Assembly: GCA_032622095.1 (NCBI GenBank)
Contig: CP136068.1
Coordinates: forward strand, 156,387,151-156,451,150
DNA from: Siphonodentalium dalli
Taxonomy: Eukaryota > Mollusca > Scaphopoda > Gadilida > Siphonodentaliidae
DNA: 64,000 bases
Reading direction: 5' to 3'
Under the pieces are notes generated by a model, which was not told the origin of the DNA, made no database searches, and worked only from the letters and a program-made list of their open reading frames with translations. A program made the translations under genes and the position numbers. Positions within the stretch are counted from its first letter, which is position 1, and each line of letters starts with the position of its first letter. This document shows positions 10,773 through 21,787 of this stretch, piece by piece.

Positions 10773-10855
10773 CCCCTATCTAAGTTGAGCTACAGTGTCA
10801 TTGACACTTTCATGTTTACATAACAAAGAGTATGAACTTGACAATAACATACTAT
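10773..10855 (-). repeat. Right inverted terminal repeat of the satellite element
   Basis: Reverse complement of this segment begins ATAGTATGTT and aligns with 1-87. The flank at 10856 starts TTACGCG. The 10856-11052 stretch holds nothing I can name. Confidence 0.55.
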
Positions 10856-11052
10856 TTACGCGATATGTATGATTGGTATAAGAACAAGGTCTGTCTATAT
10901 TATAATGTATTCTGTTTATGGCGGTTTCAACGGAAGTGACTATTTTAACAGCAATACCCACCGCGGAGGCCATCCGTGCCTTTAAAATGGTATGATTTTT
11001 TAATCATCCCATGATTTCATCATTAATTCAGGTTCAAATAGTAATGAAACGG

Positions 11053-11740
11053 CAAAAAATGTAACTTTTTCCGATTTGTGTTTAAATCTCCCACTGAACA
11101 ATTCGCAGTTCTCATGGTAAACCAACTTCATGTAAGAGAACACACGAAACCAGGAACCACCCTCCATTCTCCATATGTGTTAGGGTTAGGGTTAGGGTAG
11201 GGTTAGGGTTAGGGTAGGGGTTAGGGTTAGGGTTAGGGTTAGGGTAAGGGTTAGGGTTAGGGTAGGGTTAGGGTTAGAGTTAGTGTATTCTTACATGAAG
11301 GACATACCCAAATCTTTCCCGATTTGTGTGTAATTCTCCATCCGAACAACTCACAGTTATCATGGTAAACAAACAGAGACAAAGAGAGGTGTATCATTCA
11401 TGTAAGAATACACGTAAGAATACACGAAACCACGCACCACCCTCTCCATTCCCCATATGTGTTAGTATTAGGGCTATGGATAGGGCTAGGGTTGGGGCTA
11501 GGCTTAGGGCTATGGTTAGGGCTAGGGTTATGATTAGGGTTATGACTAGGGTTAGGATTAGGGTTCGGGATATGGCTAGGGTTAGGTACGTTGTGGATAG
11601 GGTTAGGGTTAGGGCAAGGATTGGGGTTAGTATTATGGTTAGAGTTAGAGATAGGGTTTGGGCTAGGGTTATGGCTAGGGTTAGAGTTAGGGTTAGTCTA
11701 TTCTTACATGAAGGACATACACAAAGAGATTTCCGGGAAA
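11053..11740 (+). repeat. Tandem pair of units each containing a TTAGGG-type tract
   Basis: Two related units (11053-11308 and 11309-11740) share CCGATTTGTGT, the stretch with CAGTT-TCATGGTAAAC, and CATATGTGTTAG immediately before a telomere-like tract. Each tract is flanked by inverted arms: TTCATGTAAGA on the left and TCTTACATGAA on the right. The first tract is nearly perfect; the second is a decayed version rich in TAGGGCTA and TTAGGGTTA variants. This is interstitial, as unrelated sequence continues on both sides. Confidence 0.75.
11180..11281 (+). repeat. Interstitial telomere-type (TTAGGG)n tract
   Basis: About 100 bases of TTAGGG with some TAGGG and TAAGGG slips. TTAGGG is the telomere repeat of most animals except arthropods and nematodes, which fits a non-ecdysozoan host. 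Confidence 0.9.
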
Positions 11741-11812
11741 AGTGTTCGTCGATACCAACGATGTGATAATAAGAAAGACGATATATATATAAACTAGTAT
11801 GAAATAATTTAA

Positions 11813-12838
11813 TCTATACTAATAAACATTTCTTTATTTATTGGTTTGTTTCTTTCTTTGTTTGACTGTGGAACGACCAAACGGATGGACCCTTGGAGCT
11901 GAAAATGTGTACACAGGGGTAAACTGACTTGCGGCATGTCAATGGATTGGTGTCGTTGACATCAGATGTCTTAGAATGGTACAGATTATTAAATTAAATA
12001 AACAGTTAATTATATTCCAAATATTCGACCAAACGGCTGGACCAACAGGGCCGAAAATATGTACACAGGGGTTAGTTGACCCGGGGAGTGTCGTGGGATA
12101 GGTGCCGTTCACACCAGTCGTCTTAATTAATTTAACATATACCCAAACCGGTTGGAATCTGGTTGTTGAAAATTGCTTCACATGGGTAAATTGACCCGAT
12201 GTGTGTCAGTCGGAAGGTGTCGTTGACACCACACACATTAAGGGGGCACTAATAAACAATTTTAAGTAAATAAGTAATCATATACCCGAAATGGTCGCTG
12301 AACAATTGGTATGTAAGTGTAAATTGACCAGGGGATTACAATTGGATATGTGTCGTTGACCCAAAAAGGGGAACTTAACATTATATTATCACATGTGAGC
12401 AATAAAGAGTGTTCCAGCTTAGACGATATGTATGAAAATTGGTACACAAAGGTCACCCAACCAGAGGGATATCACGGGATAAGCGCCTTGGACCTCAATT
12501 GACTTAAAGGGGGACATTATATTAACCTAGATTATCAATGAAGAGCGTTTATTAACAGATCAGAAGAAGAGGGAAAATTTATTCACATGGGTAAATTTCC
12601 CGGAGGATTGTCATGGGATAGGTGCCGTTGACCTCAGGTGACTTTTAAGATATACTAATAATTAACAATAAAGAGCGTCTATTATCAACTCTTAAAGATA
12701 AATGTAACTTTATCCGGAGAGTGTCATGCGATTAGGTGATGTTTACCTCGGATGACTAATAACTAATTTAAATAACTCGAAGGGGCACTAATAAGTTTAC
12801 CGATTTTTTACCCGAGCAACATCGGGTACCCCAGCTAG
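11813..12838 (+). mobile_element. Non-autonomous Helitron-like element with diverged repeat core
   Basis: The proposed 5' end is TCTATACTAATAAA at 11813. The 3' end has the hairpin ACCCGA-GCAACA-TCGGGT (12810-12827), then ACCCCAG and a terminal CTAG at 12835-12838 followed by T. This hairpin-plus-CTRR end is the Helitron signature. The core has about seven diverged units of 100-150 bases, each with a TGTACACA-like stretch, a GGTAAATTGACC-like stretch, and GGTGCCGTTGAC. No replicase/helicase gene is present, so it would need enzymes from elsewhere. Confidence 0.62.
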
Positions 12839-13105
12839 TATATCCTATGAGCATTTTATTTGTATAGCCAGTATAACATAATACACATGCAGGTTATATC
12901 AGACAAGCAGGATTTTGAATTTGAATATCTGATTGTTATTTCGGGCAATTGTTATTTAGGAGATAGGATTTGCGTTTCTTGAATTAAGCTTTTCAGTAAT
13001 TTCCATATACAGACATAGATGCCATGAAACTCATAATTCTGTATATACAATGTAGCATACATTATCCCGCTATTTACTAAATACTCATTGATGAGTTGTT
13101 CTCTT

Positions 13106-14067
13106 GTTATCCCCCGCCAAATTTAAAATTTGCGGGGGATATAGTAATGGGTTCCGTCCGTCCGTCCGTCCCGAATTTGTAAGAGTCATAACTTGAACAA
13201 ATGTAAATGGATTTCAAAGATTTGTGGTATATGAATTCACCTGACCATTACCTAGAATGAGTTCGCAAGCCAGGTCTGGCCATATATCTTTACCGGAGTT
13301 ATTGGACTTTGTTTATTATTTTTGTCGAATTTACCAAATAGCAAATAGACGACGTCCCAGGGCTCATTTCCACAAATCTCAACGGATGTCAAAGATATTT
13401 GGTATATGAGTTCACCTGACCATTACCTAGAATGAGTTCGCAAGCTAGGTCTGGCCGGATATCTTTACCGGAATTATTGGACTTTATTTATTATTTTTGT
13501 CAAATTTACTAAATAGCAAATAGACGACGTCCCAGGGCTCATTTCCACAAATGTCAACGGATTTAAAAGATTTTTGGAATATGAGTTCACATTACCAGTA
13601 TCTAGAACGAGTTCGCAAACCAGATCCGCCCAGATATTTTCAGCAGAGTTATTGGACTTTGTTTATTTTTGTGTGTGCAAATGGACGACATCACAGGGCT
13701 CATTTCCACAAATGTCAACGGATTAAAAAGATTTTTGGTATATATATGAGTTCACATGACCAGTATCTAGAATGAGTTCGTAAACCAGGTCCGGCCGGAT
13801 ATTTTCAGCAGAGTTATTGGACATTGTTTATGTTTTTTTGTGCAAATGGACGACGTCACAGGGGTAATTTCCACGAATGTCAACGGATTAAAAAGAGTTT
13901 TGGTATATTCGTTCCCATGACCAGTACCTAAAATGAGTTCGCAAGCCAGGCTTTTTGACAAAATCCCACCTCTTGTTTAGCACATACTGAGATCACAAAC
14001 ATTATTGAGAATGCACTTCCCCAACTGCACAATTCGGCGGGGGGATACCGCCGTCTGCGACTCCTTG
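13106..14067 (+). mobile_element. Helentron-type non-autonomous element, copy 1
   Basis: It starts GTTATCCCCCGCC with an immediate palindrome to GGCGGGGGATA-like sequence, then a TCCGTCCG run. The core has about five units of roughly 160 bases, each with TATGAGTTCAC, a CTAGAA-GAGTTCGCAA stretch and TTATTGGACTTT. It ends GGCGGGGGATACCGCC, a hairpin, then GTCTGCGACTCCTTG. Subterminal inverted repeats, a 3' hairpin and a tandem core suggest the Helentron-associated elements known from molluscs; the assignment is inference. Positions 12839-13105 hold nothing recognisable. Confidence 0.5.
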
Positions 14068-14858
14068 GTATCCCCCGCCAAATTTAAAATTTGCGGGGAT
14101 ATAGTAATGGGTTCCGTCCGTCCGTCCCGAATTTGTAAGAGTCATAACTTGAACAAATGTAAATGTATTTCAAAGATTTGTGGTATATGAGTTCACCTGA
14201 CCATTACCTAGAATGAGTTCGCGAGTCAGGTCTGGCCATATATTTTTACCGGAGTTATTGGACTTTGTTTATTATTTTTGTCGAATTTACCAAATAGCAA
14301 ATAGACGACGTCCCAGGGGTAATTTCCACAAATCTCAACGGACTTCAAAGATATTTGGTATATGAGTTCACCTGACCATTACCTAGAATGAGATCGCAAG
14401 CTAGGTCTGGCCGGATATCTTTACCGGAGTTATTGGACTTTATTTATTATTTTTGTCACATTTACCAAATAGCAAATAGACGACGTCCCAGGGCTCATTC
14501 CACAAATGTCAACGGATTTAAAATATTTTTGGTATATGAGTTCACATGACCAGTATCTAGAACGAGTTCGTAAACCAGGTCCGGCCGGATATTTTCAGCA
14601 GAGTTATTGGACTTTGTTTATTTTTGTTGGTGCAAATGGACGATGTCACAGGGCTAATTTCCACAAATGTCAACGGATTAAAAAGATTTTTGGTATATTC
14701 GTTCCCATGACCAGTACCTAAAATGAGTTCGCAAGCCAGGCTTTTTAACAAAATCCCACCTCTTGTTTAGCACATACTGAGAACACAAACATTATTGAGA
14801 ATGCACTTCCCCAACTGCACAATTCGGCGGGGGATACCGCCGTCTGCGACTGCTTGTT
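14068..14858 (+). mobile_element. Helentron-type non-autonomous element, copy 2
   Basis: Begins directly at the end of copy 1 with GTATCCCCCGCC. It repeats the same lead-in, core units and 3' end (GGCGGGGGATACCGCC then GTCTGCGACTGCTTGTT). It has about four core units. Confidence 0.5.
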
Positions 14859-14888
14859 AAATGTTCAAATAATAAGTTCAAAAAACGT

Positions 14889-15933
14889 TGTTATCCCCCG
14901 CCAAATTAAAAATTTGCGGGGGATATAGAGAGAGAGATTTGTGGTATATGAGTTCACCTGACCATTATACCTAGAAGAGTTCGCAAGCCAGGTCTGGCCA
15001 GATATTTTTACCGGAGTTATTGGACTTTGTTTATTATTTTTGTCGAATTTACCAAATAGCAAATAGACGACGTCACGGGGCTCATTTCCACAAATCTCAA
15101 CAGATTAAAAAGATATTTGGTATATGAGTTCACCTGACCATTACCTAGAATGAGTTCGCAAGCCAGTCTAGCCGGATATTTTTACCGGAGTTATTGGACT
15201 TTGTTTATTATTTTTGTCGAATTTACCAAATAGCAAATAGACGACGTCACGGGGCTCATTTCCACAAATCTCAACAGATTAAAAAGATATTTGGTATATG
15301 AGTTCACCTGACCATTACCTAGAATGAGTTCGCAAGCCAGTCTAGCCGGATATTTTTACCGGAGTTATTGGACTTTGTTTATTATTATTGTCGAATTTAC
15401 CAAATAGCAAATAGACGACGTCACGGGGCTCATTTCCACAAATGTCAACGGATTTCAAAAAATTTTGGAATATGAGTTCACTTGACCAGTGTCTAGAACG
15501 AGTTCGCAAACCAGGTCCGGCCGGATATTTTCGGCAGAGTTATTGGACTTTGTTTATTTTTTTGCGTGCAAATGGACGACATCGCAGGACTCATTTCCAC
15601 AAATGTTAACGGATTTCAAAGATTTAGGTATATGAGTTCACATGACTAGTATCTAGAACGAGTTCGCAAATGAGGTCCGCCCGGATATTTTCAGCAGGGT
15701 TATTGGACTTTGTTTATTATTTTTAGTGCAGACGGACGACGTCATATGGCTAATTTCCACAAATGTCAGTCCTAAAATGAGTTTGCAGACCAGGCTTTTT
15801 GACAAAATCCCACCTCTTGTTGAGAATGCACATCCCCAACTGCACATTTCGGCAGAGAACGCAAACATTATTGACAATGCACTTCCCCAACTGCACATTT
15901 CGGCGGGGGATACCGCCGTCTGCGACTGCTTGT
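14889..15933 (+). mobile_element. Helentron-type non-autonomous element, copy 3
   Basis: Begins TGTTATCCCCCGCC about 30 bases after copy 2. The TCCGTCCG lead-in is replaced by a short AG run. Two core units (about 15087-15254 and 15255-15422) are almost identical and reflect recent expansion. The 3' end matches copy 2. Near the end, a short segment containing CACTTCCCCAACTGCAC is duplicated. Confidence 0.5.
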
Positions 15934-16118
15934 TGAACTTATAATGTGAACATATCCCACCAATGAATATTAATTCTTCTGCTCTTGTATCGTTTGTTTT
16001 ACTGTCTATCGTATGCTTTTATTTCCAGAACACACCTCCAAATGAATAATAAACATTCTAATGTATACTTCACAACTGAATGTGATAATAAATTTATTAT
16101 AGAAAGCGGTAAGCGATG

Positions 16119-16575
16119 GAATGCTGCCTGTCAATCACATTCGTGGGGGGAGGAGCGTTTAATGAGCAATGGATACATACCAATCATATTCGTGTGGGGG
16201 ATGGGCGTCTAATGAGCCATGGATGGATACCAATCACATTCGTGTGGGGAGGGGCGTCTAATGAGCCATGTATGTTTATCAATCACATTCGTGTGGGGAT
16301 GGGCGGCTAATGAGCCATGTGTGCATATCAATCACATGCGTGTGGGAGAGGGGCGTCTAATGAGCCATGGATGTATATCAATCACATTCGTGAGGGGAGA
16401 GGGGCATATGATGCGCCATGGATGCACATCAATCACATACGTGGGGGGAGGTAGGGGCGTCTAATGAGCCATAGATGCATATCAATCACATTCATGTGGG
16501 GGAGGGGCGTCTAATGAGCCATGGATGCATATCAATCACATTCGTGTAGGCTAATGAGCCATGGATGCATATCAA
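16119..16575 (+). repeat. Minisatellite, about 56-60 bp unit, roughly 8 copies
   Basis: Each unit has CAATCACATTCGTG, a G-rich stretch, GGCGTCTAATGAGCCAT and GGATGCATATCAAT. Copies differ by small changes. The 15934-16118 stretch before it holds no recognisable feature. Confidence 0.85.
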
Positions 16576-18690
16576 GTAAAGTTGTTTTCTCTAATTAATA
16601 TTGCTGACAATGCCTACAAATAATATCCATGCGGGTGTTGGGTATACCCGCGGTTGATTATTTAAAGAACAGCAAGATGGCGTCCAACTGACTCGTCTGC
16701 CGTTTTTAGAATAGCCATGCACTATGTAATTTTGATAATATTGCTATGGTTACTTCATTATGTCACATTTTAAAAGTAAAATTGATACAACCCTATCAAC
16801 ATGGCTTCCAAAATGATGTAAAATTGTATCACATTTTTAAACTAATAATGATAAAAACCCTATCAACATGGCTTCCAAAATGGCGAACGGCAGTGGACTA
16901 TTTGTACTTGTATCTTCCAGATCAACTATTGTTATTTTATAGGGATAAAAACGTTCGTCTTACTTCTCCGTTATGTGTGTCAACACATCACCTGGATCAC
17001 TTCAGAAAAAAAATATGATATTCATTGGGTCCCAAATCTTCTCGACCATTAAACAGTTGCCTATAGAAAAGCACTGAGGAATTTACCTAAAGAATAAAGA
17101 GGAAATGAACAGAATTGAGAGAGCTAAGTTGGAGGAAGGTATTTTGTGTAGGAATTCAATCTTGAGAGTATTTTGATATAAGATGGCTGCCAAAATGGCG
17201 GCAAATGCACATCAATTGTTGCCAGGTCGCCCTGCAATTGTTTACAGATCATGGTTGATGCCAAAAGTGGGCTCACCCATCCCGTTTATGTACTAGCACA
17301 GTGAGTGTATTTTTTGTCTTAAAACGTAGATATCATGTCATGTTAACATCAAAGTTGTCTTTCGACAGTCAGTGTAAATTGTTTCTTGTTGTAAACTTAT
17401 TAAATACTCGGTATATGTCAGTCTCATGCCACTCTAAACATAAACGGCATGGATACATTGCATAAGCAGTCAATGCAATTTCAAACATACACCAACCTGT
17501 AGTAGGAAACAGACAGTAAATATAAGTCGTTAAATTCTAATATTTTCCGATTTTACTTTATTTCGTGTTTCCTTGGGGTGGGTGTCGAATTATGGTCTGA
17601 AACAACTTGCTGAAACGGAAACAAATGAGCATCGAGGATAGGTGGGTCCCAAAAAAGACCTAACAATTTTTTTTTTAAATGTCATACGTGTCGGAATTTG
17701 TTTATCGAACACCCCGCTGTTCAGGCCTGAAAATAAGTTGTGGTAATGAGAATGAGGTCCCCAGAGTGTGAATTTAGAGACGCGGGCTAGCATCGCCCTG
17801 TGTACCTCATTCTGTTTTGAACTCATCTTCTCTGGAAAGCACCTTTATTATCAAATAAAATAAAATTTAGTGTCTTAAAACACTTCTTCCTACAGATTAT
17901 GTTTTAGTTATTTCTCTATATATCCTAAAATTGGCAGACGACACGTTAACTAGCCGAGGTGCCCAATGAGTTCACATCACAATATTCACCATCTGGGAAC
18001 CTAAATCTGAGTCTAGGTCTCCCATATGAGGCGTAAGCAGATTGATGTCCTCACTGGCAGAGGGTTAATTTAGTTATGCTAGCCCACTTTGCCGGGTAGC
18101 GTCAATAAATTCACTCTCTTGTGACCTCATTCTGCCAAATTTCATGTCCGGCAACATATTTTCATGCCTGTCCCTCTTCTAGAGTTAAATTGCACAGTTT
18201 TGACAAGTGTGTGATATACCCATAAACATCGCTTCGTCTATTCGTAACGTTACAAATGGCCTCACTATTGAACGTTTTCTCTCTATATTTGTGATTTATT
18301 TATCACAAACCGTTCAAACCATTGTTTCGAGGTTGACACGAGGAGTTGTCAACCCGAGGAAGTCAATATTCACCAAGGCCATAGGCTATTTGATTGGACA
18401 AGAAGTTTTGACGTTGAACGTCGCCAGGAAAACCTAAATAATAAGTTATGTTAACCCATGAAGTATCAGACATCACTCAGAATAGTTATTAATCTGATAT
18501 TTGATTAATGAGGTGAACTGTGTTAGATATCTCGATATATTACGTTTTAACAAAGGAATTGGGAAATAAATTTGTGATCATATAATAAAATTCAATGCAG
18601 GTCCATAGATACTAATTCTAGTTACTCTTCGAAACAGTAAATGACGAAAAATCGAACAGTGTTTCATGTAAATCTTGGCATTGTGTTATT
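16576..18690. other. Non-coding stretch with small inverted repeats
   Basis: No convincing gene. Small structures include TTTGTGAT-TTATT-ATCACAAA near 18289-18309 and GGTTGACA with its complement TGTCAACC at 18331-18354. Some CCAAAATGGCGG-like segments occur at 16810-17200. Phrases such as CCATCTGGGAACCT (17990s and 18720s) recur, hinting at old repeats. Confidence 0.5.
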
Positions 18691-18759
18691 GCCGAATAAG
18701 CCTGCAAATAGTGTCTGCTACCCCCATCTGGGAACCTCATTCTGCAAATGGCAGACACT

Positions 18760-18955
18760 GTTTGCAGGCTTGTTGTCGAACGCATATCACTTGGGGGATT
18801 GTTTTGACAAAAAGCGTTTCCCGTTTGGGCGTTTGCTCGGAACATATGTCACTTGGGGGATTGTTTTTGGCACACATCGTGTTCCGTTTCGGCGTTTTCT
18901 CGGAACGTATATCACTTGAGTGATTGTTTTGGCATACACCTTGTCCCATTTGGGC
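18760..18955 (-). repeat. About 68-bp tandem repeat, three units
   Basis: Units share CATATCACTTGGGGGATTGT and a CCGTTTGGGCG-TTT-CTCGGAAC stretch. It abuts and slightly overlaps the 3' end of the zinc-finger gene; the gene's stop lies inside the third unit, so the C-terminal tail may derive from repeat sequence. Confidence 0.65.
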
Positions 18956-21155
18956 GACTGCGACCCAGATGTCTTACGAGTTCATGTTGCTTAACGAAGC
19001 TTGATTTACACACGCTGCATACGTGTGGCTTCAGGTTATAATGTCGCTTGTAATGGTACGTCAGGGTCTGTCGCAAGGAGAACCGCCTATCGCACAAATG
19101 GCACGCGAACACTCGGTCGTCTGCGTGCGTTCTCATGTGATCTCTGAGTGATTGTTTCTGTGAGAATTCCTTCCGGCAGATGGCGCATTGGTGCGGTCGT
19201 TTTCCTGTATGCGTGTTCATGTGGCGCGTGAGATTGCCTTTTTCTGTGAACATTCGCAGACAAACGTCGCATTCGAATTCCTTCAGTCCGTGTTGTTTGG
19301 TCATATGACGACGTAGGCTACCGCCTCCCGGAAATGTCGTACCACACACCCCACAAACGAATACACTCGCGTTGATGTGTGAATTCATGTGCATCTCCAT
19401 GACGGTCACGGATGGCAGAATCTTTTTGCAAATAACACACTGCGATGGCCCATAACCATCCACATACTTAGGTGCTGGCTCGGACGTATCCATGATGCCA
19501 GCACCACCTGTATAGTGATGGTTATGTCCTGAACTCACGTCATTCAAATGTTTTGCTGATTTTCTCGTGTGATCGTCGGTCACTCTACCCTTTGCCATGT
19601 CGGCATGCTTGTCGTCGTCATTTAGCGAAACGTCTCCTATTTTCTCACTGTTGACCACTGTGACGTAGCGTCTGACGTTAGCAGTATCAGTCGACATACT
19701 ATCTACCTTACGGTCATCCTTACATATCACAGCTTCTCTTGTCTCATTCTCAATTAAGAAATCTGAAGGGAGTTCAGCTGATTTCGAACCCGGAAGATAT
19801 TTGATGTCGACTTGGCTCTTGGTCATTGTTGGTTTTTTCCCGATTGATATCCCATAGAGAACCTCATGTGTCCCGTCGTCGTGTTCCCCGTCGTGTGCCC
19901 TGTGTCTTACATCATTTGTTCCCAGCTGATTAAATATACGCAACGTTTCACCCATCCCTCTCTGTGGATGTCCCTCGTTGTTTTTTCGTGAATGTGGCTC
20001 CTTTCTTGGAATTATTGCTGTGCGAACAGACGCACCGACACCATTTGTCGGAGTGACATGTTGGTATTGGCCTGATGTCCACGCCACTTTAGGAATGTTA
20101 TGTGGGTATTGACCTGGTTGCAACACCTCTTTCTGAGTGACATGTTGGTATTTACATGGTCTCCATGCCCTTTTCGGAGTGTCATATGGGTGCTGACCTG
20201 ATTTACATGTACATACCCCATTAGGGGTGACCTGTGTGTATTGACAAGATTTCCACGCCCCTTTCGGAGCGAGATGTGGATATTGACCTGATTTCCACGC
20301 CCCTTGAGTCCATACACCCGTTGTCTTGCCACTGCTGATTCGTTTTGTGGAATCGCGATAAATAAGTAACAGGCTTGCGAGATTCTTGGGAGAACGTTTT
20401 GATAACTTTGCGAGCTTCTGTGTCGGTGATTTGTTGCTTTTGTTCGCATGTAAAACGCTCTCGATCCTCGGTTGATTGTTCGAGGCGCATCCAATCAAAT
20501 TTGAAGATAACGCGCTGTTTGTCATCAGTTGAGTCTGCTGCGCAGAACCAATCCATAACTGTGGTGCATTTGTCGTCGGTGGAATCCTAGTGTGTGTGTG
20601 CACCTTTCGGAACTGCGGAACATTCGCCATCCAAGGCGGGGAGTCGTTCATGACTAGCAATTGATTCGGAGAGACGACATTCGTCCTCGGATCTCTTGGT
20701 GAGTTGATAATATGCACTTTGGGTGGAAAGACAGTATTGGTCATTTGCTGTTTTGGAGCATTAAAGTCCATTGTGTGCGTTTCCATAGGTGCCGCCATAT
20801 GTGCTACCAATGGATACTGATCTGGGTCATGGCTAGATGTTGCTATGTTGATATTCATCAACTGCGGTTTTGGAGCATGCATTGTGGGATACTGTGACGC
20901 ATGTCCGTTTTTCCCACGTGGGGCGCTGTAGCTCGTGGCTTGAAACTGTGCGGTCGCTATTGGTTGTGTTTCAGGAATGTTATACATCACTTCCGGTTTG
21001 ATTGCACAGCCATTCACAACTCCGATGGGTTGAATTGCACATATATTACCTAAAATGTCGTGCGACACTGTTGTGTTTACCGAACCACTGCCTCTGAGTA
21101 TGTCGATAGTATGTCTTCCTGAAATTGTTACGTTTGAAATTATCTCTACGTCCAT
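18912..21155 (-). CDS. C2H2 zinc-finger protein
   Basis: A probable nuclear DNA-binding regulator. From the ATG at 21155 it has 747 residues. The C-terminal third (about 572-738) has six fingers: five C2H2 fingers beginning QCVICK, FVCGVC, FECDVC, HQCAIC and FACHLC, and a sixth, HVCSVC, whose last ligand appears to be Cys (in GTRC) after a long gap. Linkers are mostly not the canonical TGEKP type. Around residues 288-373 there are six copies of a 14-residue unit of the form GAWKSGQYPHxxPK. The rest is polar and probably disordered. The frame is open to 21290 with no ATG between 21155 and the TGA at 21291, so the real N-terminus may come from a spliced upstream exon. No orthologue is recognised. 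Confidence 0.75.
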   Translation of the reverse strand: MDVEIISNVTISGRHTIDILRGSGSVNTTVSHDILGNICAIQPIGVVNGCAIKPEVMYNIPETQPIATAQFQATSYSAPRGKNGHASQYPTMHAPKPQLMNINIATSSHDPDQYPLVAHMAAPMETHTMDFNAPKQQMTNTVFPPKVHIINSPRDPRTNVVSPNQLLVMNDSPPWMANVPQFRKVHTHTRIPPTTNAPQLWIGSAQQTQLMTNSALSSNLIGCASNNQPRIESVLHANKSNKSPTQKLAKLSKRSPKNLASLLLIYRDSTKRISSGKTTGVWTQGAWKSGQYPHLAPKGAWKSCQYTQVTPNGVCTCKSGQHPYDTPKRAWRPCKYQHVTQKEVLQPGQYPHNIPKVAWTSGQYQHVTPTNGVGASVRTAIIPRKEPHSRKNNEGHPQRGMGETLRIFNQLGTNDVRHRAHDGEHDDGTHEVLYGISIGKKPTMTKSQVDIKYLPGSKSAELPSDFLIENETREAVICKDDRKVDSMSTDTANVRRYVTVVNSEKIGDVSLNDDDKHADMAKGRVTDDHTRKSAKHLNDVSSGHNHHYTGGAGIMDTSEPAPKYVDGYGPSQCVICKKILPSVTVMEMHMNSHINASVFVCGVCGTTFPGGGSLRRHMTKQHGLKEFECDVCLRMFTEKGNLTRHMNTHTGKRPHQCAICRKEFSQKQSLRDHMRTHADDRVFACHLCDRRFSLRQTLTYHYKRHYNLKPHVCSVCKSSFVKQHELVRHLGRSRPNGTRCMPKQSLK

Positions 21156-21524
21156 TGTTTCATCCGTCCCATCGTCGTTGTTCAGTCGTGTACATTTATC
21201 TCCCGGTGAACTAGCACGAGCTTCCTCTGAGTTCACCTGTACGTGTTCAAACTCGGCTTTGGTATGATTATCTCCCTTCGTCAATATAACTCAGTCTGCT
21301 GTCTCTGAGTTCATTACCATATATCCTGGTTTGACAGGAAACGATCCTTTCAACAGCGCATCTCCGCTATCAGCACACATCAACCGCAACGCGTGTTGCC
21401 CACCCGAAACAAATGTCCCTGCTCCGCTATCAGCGTCTCCAATTCTTGGCGCAAATCGCTCGCTCATTCTAGCTGGAAATGCACAAGTTCCATTAAAATT
21501 AACCGTTGAAGTGCTTCGTTTTTG

Positions 21525-21700
21525 TGAAACTGTAGCAGTGGTGTTGCTTGGCACCCCTTGTAAACCGTAACAGTGGTGTTGCTTGACTCCCCTTGTAAAC
21601 TGTATCGGTGGTGTTGCTTGACTCCCCTTGTAAACTGTATCAGTGGTGTTGCTTGACTCCACTTGTAAACTGTATGAGTGGTGTTGCTTGCAGTTCCATC
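21525..21700 (-). repeat. 35-bp minisatellite upstream of the zinc-finger frame
   Basis: GTAAAC recurs at 21560, 21595, 21630 and 21665, each 35 bases apart, with GTGGTGTTGCTTGACTCC between. Because 35 is not a multiple of three, the repeat is open in more than one minus-strand frame and produces related peptides with QATPLIQF and VKQHH. Whether it is coding or intronic is unknown. Confidence 0.8.
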
Positions 21701-21787
21701 AGGAATGTTGATTGGCTCCCCTTGTAAAGTAGTTGAGTTCGTCATTTCAGCAGGACGCTTTTGGTGGATTGGTCGGCTAGATGTCAT

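Larger units (their letters stand above)
1..10855. mobile_element. Large composite element: satellite core between terminal inverted repeats
   Basis: The first ~87 bases, starting ATAGTATGTT, reappear as an imperfect reverse complement at 10773-10855, which ends AACATACTAT. The outer ~45 bases match at roughly 85 per cent and a second block, AGCTCAACTTA, matches again at the inner edge. Between them lie a short lead-in (88-160), the tandem monomers, and a nested Ngaro-like retrotransposon. Terminal inverted repeats around a tandem-repeat core are known in non-autonomous DNA elements of molluscs; that this is one is inference. No transposase is visible. The left target-site duplication cannot be checked because the window starts at the repeat. 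Confidence 0.5.

Noticed and set aside
11180-11281. True chromosome end
   Set aside because: Unrelated sequence continues on both sides and the tract is short and framed by repeat arms.
16207-16464. 81-codon plus-strand frame over the 16.1-16.6 kb minisatellite
   Set aside because: It only reflects the repeat unit, and the frame is lost as unit length changes.
17590-17826. Minus-strand 78-codon frame as a gene
   Set aside because: No domain or convincing context; neighbouring phrases recur as old repeats.
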